Assembly (NCBI GenBank): GCA_031359995.1
Contig: JANMAT010000089.1
Span: forward strand, 1 to 44,677
DNA length: 44,677 nt
Direction of reading: 5' to 3'
From: JANMAT01 sp031359995
Lineage (GTDB): Bacteria; Actinomycetota; Acidimicrobiia; Acidimicrobiales; Ilumatobacteraceae
Part shown: piece by piece, positions 38,784-44,677 of the stretch
Layout of the letters: every line of letters begins with the position of its first letter
Numbering within the stretch: the stretch's first letter is position 1
Notes under the pieces: model-generated
Databases searched by the model: none
The model's input: only the letters and a program-made list of their open reading frames with translations
Told to the model about the DNA's origin: nothing
Made by a program: the position numbers and the translations under genes

Positions 38784-41261
38784 TCATCGGAAGAACCCCA
38801 CGATGTCGACCACCACATGGGCGCTGAGGCTGTGGGCGTACAGGCTCACCTGGCCGGCGCGACCGATCTTGGCCATCACGAGGTTCGGCACCGTCTGACC
38901 CCGTACGAAGTTCAGGTTGGAGGCCACCGGTTGGGGCTCCCCTGCCGGCCACACCGTGACGAAGCCCGGTGTCGTCGGCTCGGTCACCGTGACGTTGAGC
39001 ACCACGGCGCTGGCATCGGACGGCACGTCCACACCGGTCACGCCGAGCGTGGCGACGTTGTCGTAGTTGAGGAACGAGTTGTTCGTGCGGGTGTCGAGCA
39101 GACGACGGGGCGACACCGCGACGGCGCGCGAGTCGCCCCCGTTGGTCGCGAAGTAGCCGACGACGTCGGCGACCACGTGGGCGGCACCGGCATGGTTGGC
39201 CAGGTTGATCTTCCCGCCACCGAGCTTGGCGATGACGAGGTTCGGCACGGTCTGGCCCCGCAGGAAGTTGAGCGACGATGCGAGGGGCTGCGGTTCACCG
39301 GTCGGCCACGTGGTGATGAACCCGGGCAACGTGGGGTCGGTGACCGTCAGGTTGAGCACGACCGAGTCGGCGCCCTCCTTCGGCACGCCGGCCACGCCGG
39401 CCAGCTCGAGCTCCATCACGGTGCCGGCGACCAACGGTGCGTTCGTGGTGCGCGTGTCGATGACGCGGGCCGGTGACAGCGGCACGAGGCGGGTGCCATC
39501 GGAGGTGCTGAAGTAGCCGAGCACGTCGATGACGACCTGCGTCTGACCACCCGAGTTGTACACCTGCAGGCCACCGTCGGCGCCGAGCTTGCAGAACACC
39601 ATGTTCGGCACGGTCTGGCCGGCCGTGAAGTTGAGGTTCGACGCCAGCGGTCGATCCTCGCCGGTCGGCCACACCGTGAGGTAGCCGGCCGTGGTCGTGT
39701 CGGTCACGGTCACGTTCAACGCCACGGCGACCACATCGGCGGCGGGCACGGTGCCGGCCCCGGCGATGGCGATCGAGAAGCTGGCCGCCGGGCCGAGGCG
39801 CGTCGCACCCTGGTTGATGCGCGTGTCGACGAGTCGGAACGGGGTGAGGCCGACGAACGCGCCCGGATCGGACGGCGGGTAGGCCGGCGAACCACCGTCG
39901 CCGATACCTGGGACGGCACCGCCACCCGTGCCACCGCTCGCCACGGTCGGCGCCGCAGCGGCGACCGCGTCGATGGGGCCACCGACGAAGGCCGACAACT
40001 GGCTGAAGGCCCCACCGAGCACCGCGTTCGGGTCGGCGTTCAGCCACTGACCGAGCACGGTCGCGTACACCGACCGGAAGTCGACGGTGTAGGTGAGCTG
40101 ACCGTACCGGTCGGTGTTGGCCAGGTCGGGCAGCTGCCCGTGCATGCCACCGGCGACGCGGGGGCCGATGAGGATGACGTTGTTGGCCGTGCCGTGGTCG
40201 GTGCCGTTCGAGTCGTTGCCCCGCATCTCGCGGCCGAACTCCGAGTACGTCATCATCGTCACGCGGTTGGCCCACTCCACGCCGAGCGTGGTCCAGAACT
40301 CGCGCAGGGCATCGTCGAGCTGGCCCATGAGGCGGGCGTGGTCGGACTGCTCACCGGAGTGGTTGTCGTAGCCGCCGGCGTCGACGCAGATGACGCGCAG
40401 GCCGAGGTTGGCGTTGATGAGTCGGGCCGCCAGCAACAGCTGCCGCGAGATCGATGTGCCGGGCATCTTCTCCGTGTAGAGCGGCGCCGTCTGGGTGGCC
40501 ACGTCGAGCAGCTGCACCTGTGAGGTGGCGATGGCGTCGCCCCACAGGCCACGCCCCGTGCCGCCGGCGGCCATGGCACGGATGGCGTTGTAGGCCCGCG
40601 TGTGGTTCTCCTCGGTGTCGGCGCCGAAGAACGCGCCGTAGTCGGAGAGCGCCGTGGCGTTGCGGGTCGCACCACGCACCATGAGCGGCACCGATTCGCC
40701 GAACGTCACGCCCTGCAGGAGATCGGTGGCGCCGCCGATGCCATCGAGGTAGCGGCCGATCCAGCCGGTGGGCGCCACCGAGTTGCGATCAGCCAGACCG
40801 CGCATCCAGATGTCCATCGACTCGAAGTGGCTGCGGTTGTAGTCGGGGTAACCGACCCCGTTCACGATGCCCACACGCCCCTGTTGGTAGAGCGCCTGCA
40901 GGTAGGGCAGGTTCGGGTGCAACCCGAACTCGCTGGTGAGCGCGAGCGTGCGGTCGGGCTGGATGGCCACCGCGCCGCGCTTGGCGTAGTACGCCCCGTT
41001 GGTGATGGGCACGACGGTGTTCAGGCCGTCGTTGCCACCGTACAGACCGATCAGCACGAGCACGCCGTCGGTCGCGCCGAGCGGCGGGGCGGCCCACGCT
41101 TCGCGCCAGGCGTCGGGCAGCACCGTCATGGCGGCGGCGCTGCCGCCGGCCACGGCGACAGCCTGGAGGAAGCGGCGGCGGGTCCATCCCGCCGCGCTGT
41201 GGTCGAGGGGGGACGAGAGGGCGGCGAGCGCGGCGGCGGCGTCGTGATCGATGGGCAACAT
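38784..41261 (-). CDS. Tat-exported DUF1501 protein with three C-terminal DTR modules
   Basis: This 825-residue protein has a twin-arginine signal (TRRRFLQAVAVAGG, about 27-40). A DUF1501 domain (about 60-460) of the alkaline-phosphatase/sulfatase-like superfamily follows: VLIGLYGGNDGLNTVVP, FGLHPNLPYL, NRSHFESMDIW, ICVDAGGYDNHSGEQSDHA, TYSEFGREMRGNDSNGTDHG and ANNVILIGP. The Asp and His residues in GGYDNH and DHGT are where the superfamily binds metals. Three DTR modules then follow (about 39856-39510, 39493-39150 and 39126-38787). DUF1501 genes nearly always follow a DUF1800 gene, as here. The substrate is unknown; many sit in polysaccharide or surface loci. Confidence 0.85.
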   Translation of the reverse strand: MLPIDHDAAAALAALSSPLDHSAAGWTRRRFLQAVAVAGGSAAAMTVLPDAWREAWAAPPLGATDGVLVLIGLYGGNDGLNTVVPITNGAYYAKRGAVAIQPDRTLALTSEFGLHPNLPYLQALYQQGRVGIVNGVGYPDYNRSHFESMDIWMRGLADRNSVAPTGWIGRYLDGIGGATDLLQGVTFGESVPLMVRGATRNATALSDYGAFFGADTEENHTRAYNAIRAMAAGGTGRGLWGDAIATSQVQLLDVATQTAPLYTEKMPGTSISRQLLLAARLINANLGLRVICVDAGGYDNHSGEQSDHARLMGQLDDALREFWTTLGVEWANRVTMMTYSEFGREMRGNDSNGTDHGTANNVILIGPRVAGGMHGQLPDLANTDRYGQLTYTVDFRSVYATVLGQWLNADPNAVLGGAFSQLSAFVGGPIDAVAAAAPTVASGGTGGGAVPGIGDGGSPAYPPSDPGAFVGLTPFRLVDTRINQGATRLGPAASFSIAIAGAGTVPAADVVAVALNVTVTDTTTAGYLTVWPTGEDRPLASNLNFTAGQTVPNMVFCKLGADGGLQVYNSGGQTQVVIDVLGYFSTSDGTRLVPLSPARVIDTRTTNAPLVAGTVMELELAGVAGVPKEGADSVVLNLTVTDPTLPGFITTWPTGEPQPLASSLNFLRGQTVPNLVIAKLGGGKINLANHAGAAHVVADVVGYFATNGGDSRAVAVSPRRLLDTRTNNSFLNYDNVATLGVTGVDVPSDASAVVLNVTVTEPTTPGFVTVWPAGEPQPVASNLNFVRGQTVPNLVMAKIGRAGQVSLYAHSLSAHVVVDIVGFFR

Positions 41262-41275
41262 GTGTCGGGCTCCCT

Positions 41276-42595
41276 TCAGGCGAGCTGCAGGTCGGGGCTC
41301 AACAGCGTGAGCAGCGTGAGGTACTTCGGTTCGGCCCAGTCCTGGCCGGGCGCGGCGCGTTGGGTCGTGACCCACTGCTCGAGCGCCTGGCGCAGGTGGG
41401 TGCTGGGCTCGGTGATGTGGAACGACGCCAAGGCCGTGGCGACCGTCTGGGGCCCGGTGTGCGTGGTGGAGTCGTTCAGGAAGCCGGCTTCGCTGAGCTT
41501 CCACGACAACCAGTCGGCGAAGCTGGCCTTGGCCGATGCCGCTGCGGCCGAGACCCAGTAGCCGTTGGGCCGCCAGCCCGACACGTTCGGCGGGTTGTAG
41601 ACCTCCTGGCCCATGTTGTTCAGCCACCAGTCCGGATGGATGTCGGCCGAGGTCCAGCCGATCGACTTCATGACGGTCACCAGGTACTCGACCGGCGTGC
41701 GCACGAGACCCTGCTTGACCGCGTCCGCGTAGAACTCGGGCCGCAGGAACAGGGCCCGCATGAGCGGCTTCAGCTCCCAGTCGACCATGAACGCGGCCGC
41801 CAACTGGTCGACGACGGGGGCCGGCGGGTTCGGGGTGGCGAAGAACGTCCACAGCTTGCTCACGATGAACTTCGCCATCACCACGCGCGAGGTGGCGTTG
41901 TCGAAGATCGCGTCGATGGTCTCGGGGCCGTTCCAGTTCTTCGTGGTCCCGAGGAACGTCTTGTTCCCGGTGTCGTGCTGGTTGGCGTTGAAGGCGTACG
42001 CCGCGGTGTCGGCGTCGTAGTTGCCGGCGACCGTGTGACCGGTCCACGCGGCCGCGGCGCCGAACACGTCGCCCTCGGTGTAGTTGCCGATGCCCAGCAG
42101 GAACAGTTCGAGCAGTTCCCGGGCGAAGTTCTGGTTGGGCGACTTCTTCCGGTTCTGGTCGTTGTTGAGGTAGTAGAGCATGGCCGGTTCCAGCGCCATG
42201 CCCTGGGCCAGGGTGCGGAAGTTGCCCAGCGCGTTGGCCCGGTAGAGCACCATCTGGTCCCACAGCGCGTTGGGTCGGTACACCGAGTCGGCCGATGTGG
42301 TGAAGTGACCGTGCCAGAACAGGGTCATCTTCTCCACGACCGGCGTGGGTGAGAACGCCATGCGGTCGTACCAGTAGCCGCGCAGGGCGGTGAGCCGCTT
42401 CCACCGCTCCTCGTTGGGACCGGTCTGGTCCATCAACGCGGGGCGGGCCTCGGGCGGGTTCGCCGCGATGTCGAGCACCTGGGTCACCACCGCCGCGGTG
42501 TCCTGACCGGTGTACGCCGCTACCTCCGCCGGCGAGCCGCCGAAGCCGGCTCGCCGCAGCAGGTGCGCGACGTCAGCCGCTGACATTGCCGCCAT
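41276..42595 (-). CDS. DUF1800 family protein
   Basis: This 439-residue protein starts SAADVAHLLRRAGFGGSPAE, the DUF1800 opening, and continues LTALRGYWYDRM, MTLFWHGHFTTS and NQNFARELLELFLLGIGNYT. It closes with the VYNPPNVSGWRPNGYW block. It is helical and has no classical signal peptide; partners of this type may be exported in a complex with the Tat-dependent DUF1501 protein. No enzymatic role is established. It is 14 bases upstream of the DUF1501 gene in one operon. The ATG at 42595 has a GGAGAG ribosome site close by. Confidence 0.88.
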   Translation of the reverse strand: MAAMSAADVAHLLRRAGFGGSPAEVAAYTGQDTAAVVTQVLDIAANPPEARPALMDQTGPNEERWKRLTALRGYWYDRMAFSPTPVVEKMTLFWHGHFTTSADSVYRPNALWDQMVLYRANALGNFRTLAQGMALEPAMLYYLNNDQNRKKSPNQNFARELLELFLLGIGNYTEGDVFGAAAAWTGHTVAGNYDADTAAYAFNANQHDTGNKTFLGTTKNWNGPETIDAIFDNATSRVVMAKFIVSKLWTFFATPNPPAPVVDQLAAAFMVDWELKPLMRALFLRPEFYADAVKQGLVRTPVEYLVTVMKSIGWTSADIHPDWWLNNMGQEVYNPPNVSGWRPNGYWVSAAAASAKASFADWLSWKLSEAGFLNDSTTHTGPQTVATALASFHITEPSTHLRQALEQWVTTQRAAPGQDWAEPKYLTLLTLLSPDLQLA

Positions 42596-42629
42596 GTGCT
42601 CTCCTCTTCATGTCGAATTGCCGCCTGCA

Positions 42630-42655
42630 GTTCGTAACAATCGTAAAGAAGAGGT
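42630..42655 (-). promoter_or_regulatory. AT-rich promoter region of the DUF1800/DUF1501 operon
   Basis: On the minus strand CTTCTTTACGATTGTTACGAAC contains the -10-like TACGAT (42640-42645). The gap to the DUF1800 start, about 44 bases, leaves room for a leader with the GGAGAG ribosome site. No clear -35 box is visible. Confidence 0.3.
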
Positions 42656-42686
42656 GATGGCCAGGTGAGGGTGGTGCCCGCAAGAG

Positions 42687-43547
42687 TCAGTCAGGTTTGG
42701 CCAACTCTCGGTTAATCGCCAGCCAACTGGCACACCATCCGTCGATCGCTACGGACACGACGAGTGTCCGGTCGGGAAAGTGATGACACGCTCGGTGCTC
42801 GTCTCCGACCAGAAACCCACTGACAGCAATGGTATGGCCACTCAAACTGGTCAGTCGCGGGGCCCACTCGTCCAACACGGATGGCAACACGTTGGCCAGG
42901 ACGATGTCGAAGATGCCGGTGACCCGGTGGTCGTCGACCAGACCGGCAGTGACCACCGCCCCCACCCCGTTGGCATCAGCGTTGGCGACCGTGGTCGCCA
43001 CCGCGGCCGGGTCGATGTCGACGGCCACCACCTCGGCCGCACCCAGACGGGCAGCCACCACGGCCAGCACCCCGCTACCACAGCCGACATCGAGCACTCG
43101 GGCGCCGACGAAGTGCTGGCGGTGGTCCAGCATCAACTCGAGCACGAGACGGGTGGTGGCGTGAGCCCCGCTGCCGAACGTGCGCCCGGGCTCCACGGTC
43201 ACGACCACCGTCGTCGGGCCGGTCGCCGGCGGCGGGAGCCACGCCGGCGCCACCACGAGCCGATCACCGCCGACCCACACCGCATCGTGGTGGGCACGCC
43301 ACGCGTCCCACCACGACCCGTCGTCGTCGACCTCCGCCACCCACGCCACCCACGCATGGGCGCGCATCGCGGTGGCCACATCGGCCACGACGACGTCGTC
43401 GTCGAACGCCGTGGTGAGCACGAGCGTGCCTTCGGCGTCGACGGCCTCATGGATGCCGAGCGCACCGAGCGACCAGAGCCGATCGCTCAGCAGCTCGCCT
43501 CCGTCGGCCGGCACCGACGCCACGCCGATGCGCAGGTAGCTGCTCAC
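42687..43547 (-). CDS. prmA: ribosomal protein L11 methyltransferase-like protein
   Basis: This 286-residue SAM-dependent methyltransferase resembles PrmA. An N-terminal substrate-recognition half with acidic residues (VAEVDDDGSWWDAWRAHH) precedes the catalytic half. That half has PGRTFGSGAHATTRLVLELM (the PrmA-typical GxGxHxTT), SAM motif I LDVGCGSGVLAVVAARLGA, AVDIDPAAVATTVANADANG, and the NVL motif in IVLANVLPSVLDEW. PrmA trimethylates ribosomal protein L11. The N-terminal domain is divergent, so a different protein target is possible. Its GTG start overlaps the carbonic anhydrase stop as GTGA. Confidence 0.85.
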   Translation of the reverse strand: MSSYLRIGVASVPADGGELLSDRLWSLGALGIHEAVDAEGTLVLTTAFDDDVVVADVATAMRAHAWVAWVAEVDDDGSWWDAWRAHHDAVWVGGDRLVVAPAWLPPPATGPTTVVVTVEPGRTFGSGAHATTRLVLELMLDHRQHFVGARVLDVGCGSGVLAVVAARLGAAEVVAVDIDPAAVATTVANADANGVGAVVTAGLVDDHRVTGIFDIVLANVLPSVLDEWAPRLTSLSGHTIAVSGFLVGDEHRACHHFPDRTLVVSVAIDGWCASWLAINRELAKPD

Positions 43548-44062
43548 TCGACCCGGCGAAGCTCGCGGCGATAGCGCTCGGCCTTCTGCAAGTAGCTCGC
43601 CACGCCGTGGTCGATCTCGCCCTGCCGGGCCGCGTCCTCGCGGATCTTGGCCGGCACGCCCATGGCCAGCGCGCCCGGCGGCACGATCGTGTCGTTCAAC
43701 ACGACGGCGTTGGCGGCGACGATGGCGCCCGAGTGCACGACGACGCGGTGCAGCACGATCGAACCGTTCCCGATGAGGCAACCGGCTTCGATGGTGCAGC
43801 CCTCGAGGTGAACCATGTGGCCCACGACGCAGTCGTCGCCGACCACGGTCGCCAGCTCCGCGGTGCAGTGCAGCACGCAGTTGTCCTGGATCGAGGTCCG
43901 CTCGCCGATCACGATGCTGCCGTCGTCGCCGCGCAGCACGGCACCCGGCCACACGCTGGAGCGGGCGCCGATCGTGACGTGGCCGATGATCACCGCGTCA
44001 GGGTGCACGAACGCCTCCGGATGCACCGACGGCACCGCGTCACCCAGGGCGTAGATCGGCAT
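43544..44062 (-). CDS. gamma-class carbonic anhydrase-like protein
   Basis: This 172-residue left-handed beta-helix protein starts MPIYALGDAVPSVHPEAFVH. Its hexapeptide repeats include AVIIGHVTIGARSSVWPGAV and SIVIGERTSIQDNCVLHC. Zinc-ligand histidines are visible in NCVLHC and in VVGHMVHLEGC, which match the gamma-CA triad. The C-terminal helix (ARQGEIDHGVASYLQKAERY) packs on the helix as in the family. It may hydrate CO2 or act as a related acyltransferase-fold protein (YrdA/PaaY type). AAGGAG lies upstream of the ATG at 44062. It is co-translated with the methyltransferase gene. Confidence 0.87.
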   Translation of the reverse strand: MPIYALGDAVPSVHPEAFVHPDAVIIGHVTIGARSSVWPGAVLRGDDGSIVIGERTSIQDNCVLHCTAELATVVGDDCVVGHMVHLEGCTIEAGCLIGNGSIVLHRVVVHSGAIVAANAVVLNDTIVPPGALAMGVPAKIREDAARQGEIDHGVASYLQKAERYRRELRRVE

Positions 44063-44201
44063 GGCGGTGGTCTCCTTCGACGGGGTACCGGGGGTATCGG
44101 GGCGGTCGCGGCGGTCGACCCTACGGCCCGACGCGCCACGCCGCGAAGCCGACCGCACGTCGCTCGTGCGGCGTCAGTGGTGGTCGAGGGCACCCGTCCA
44201 G

Positions 44202-44207
44202 TACGTT
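44202..44207 (+). promoter_or_regulatory. -10 box TACGTT for leaderless start at 44216
   Basis: TACGTT ends eight bases before the ATG. No ribosome site precedes the ATG. Confidence 0.4.
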
Positions 44208-44215
44208 TGTCCCTC

Positions 44216-44665
44216 ATGTCTCGACGGATCGACCTCGAGCTCACCAGTGCGCGCGCCGATGGATCGTGGACGTGGCGCGCTGCGGGAGCACGTGAACCCA
44301 AGGGTGTCCTTGACGGCACCCAACTTCCTCAGGGTGCCAAGGTCGGTGACGTCTTGCGAGCCGAGGCCGAGTTCGACCTCGACGGCATCACCGTGCTGCA
44401 GGTCTTTGCGGGCAAGAACGCCCGCAAAGAGGCCGAGCGGCTCGAACTGATCGGCACCAGCCGGCCGTTCGAACCCGTCACCCAGGTGTTGGCTCCCGGC
44501 CGACCCCGCCGTGACGACCGTGACCGTGGCGACCGGCCCGACCGACCCCGCCGGCCCCGACCCGACGGCGACAGCCGTGGCGGCCCGGGCGGCCCCGGCC
44601 GTCCTGGTGGCGTCCGGCCCGGTGGCGACCGGCCCGGTTGCGACGCCGGCATTGTCTGGGCGTGA
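44216..44665 (+). CDS. conserved actinobacterial protein with Arg/Gly/Pro/Asp-rich tail
   Basis: This 149-residue protein has an N-terminal domain of about 85 residues (RIDLELTSARADGSWTWRAA, GDVLRAEAEFDLDGITVLQV). It looks like a small beta barrel, as in nucleic-acid-binding proteins. A tail rich in Arg, Asp, Pro and Gly (about 98-149) follows, of the type seen in RNA-binding proteins. I recall longer relatives in Acidimicrobiia with a further C-terminal domain, but cannot name a function. The frame ends at a TGA at 44663-44665. Another frame at the end reads VATPALSGREQPA and is open to the window edge, so a frameshift is possible. Confidence 0.55.
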   Translation: MSRRIDLELTSARADGSWTWRAAGAREPKGVLDGTQLPQGAKVGDVLRAEAEFDLDGITVLQVFAGKNARKEAERLELIGTSRPFEPVTQVLAPGRPRRDDRDRGDRPDRPRRPRPDGDSRGGPGGPGRPGGVRPGGDRPGCDAGIVWA

Positions 44666-44677
44666 ACAGCCGGCGGA

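Noticed and set aside
1..44677. CRISPR arrays, insertion sequences, integrase genes, rRNA or tRNA genes
   Set aside because: No regularly spaced repeats, transposase or integrase motifs, terminal inverted repeats or RNA gene signatures were found on reading both strands. A dedicated search with tRNAscan-SE and ISfinder would settle this.

Overview
The window is a high-GC chromosomal segment, estimated by eye at about 70% G+C, from an actinobacterium. The best fit is the class Acidimicrobiia (Ilumatobacter-like). Three things point there: the order gcvH, FHA protein, MerR, bifunctional nuclease, MerR, which matches the Rv1826-Rv1830 block of Mycobacterium; many starts that look leaderless, with a TANNNT box 6-8 nt before the start codon; and secreted proteins carrying tandem modules with a PxRxxDTR start and a VVDVxGxF end. 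The taxonomic placement is inference. No rRNA, tRNA, CRISPR array, insertion sequence or phage gene was seen. Region 1 (1-1.15 kb) holds two eroded toxin-antitoxin modules on the minus strand: a toxin fragment overlapping an HTH-type antitoxin cut by the window edge, and a HicA remnant beside an intact HicB. Region 2 (1.2-12 kb) carries single genes: a truncated haemoglobin, an NlpC/P60 hydrolase, a Lin0512 protein, a TetR regulator, a secreted EXORDIUM-like protein coupled to a PAS-GGDEF-EAL protein, a beta-hydroxyacid dehydrogenase, a SRAP/YedK DNA-protein crosslink protein, a lipoprotein hydrolase and a HIT protein. Region 3 (11.9-19.1 kb) is the metabolic and regulatory core: a CDP-alcohol phosphatidyltransferase, a nucleotidyltransferase fused to a phosphomutase-like domain that lacks its catalytic loops, gcvH, a zinc-ribbon/FHA protein (GarA/OdhI-like), an FtsR-like MerR protein, a bifunctional nuclease, a second MerR protein and gcvT. 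Region 4 (19.2-26 kb) has a fasciclin protein, then two decayed genes (a sensor-kinase N-terminus and an acyl-CoA synthetase C-terminus). Next is a carboxymuconolactone decarboxylase/AhpD-like gene whose CxxC motif reads Cys-Val-His-UGA and is followed by a hairpin at bacterial SECIS distance, so it is a candidate selenoprotein. Then comes gcvP, behind a membrane helix-hairpin-helix protein and an OmpA/ArfA-like protein. Region 5 (26-34.8 kb) contains a PLP-dependent decarboxylase/lyase, a VOC protein, a PAS protein, a VapBC pair with a tandem operator array, a nitroreductase, an RDD membrane protein, a LysM-NlpC/P60 hydrolase, a beta-propeller lipoprotein and an EAL-DICT protein. Region 6 (34.9-42.6 kb) is for the cell envelope: a secreted SGNH hydrolase coupled to an OafA/SGNH acyltransferase, and a DUF1800/DUF1501 pair on the other strand. 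Region 7 (42.7-44.7 kb) has a PrmA-like methyltransferase, a gamma-class carbonic anhydrase-like protein and an Arg/Gly-tailed protein at the window end. Working together: GcvH, GcvT and GcvP are three of the four glycine cleavage proteins (no lipoamide dehydrogenase is in view). The FHA protein lies between gcvH and the regulators, where GarA lies in mycobacteria, which suggests a link between glycine or 2-oxoglutarate metabolism and kinase signalling. Two c-di-GMP proteins, two NlpC/P60 hydrolases, the O-acylation pair and three proteins sharing nine DTR modules suggest a strong investment in the cell surface. The strongest candidate for something undescribed is the UGA-containing CMD/AhpD-like gene at 20470-21063.
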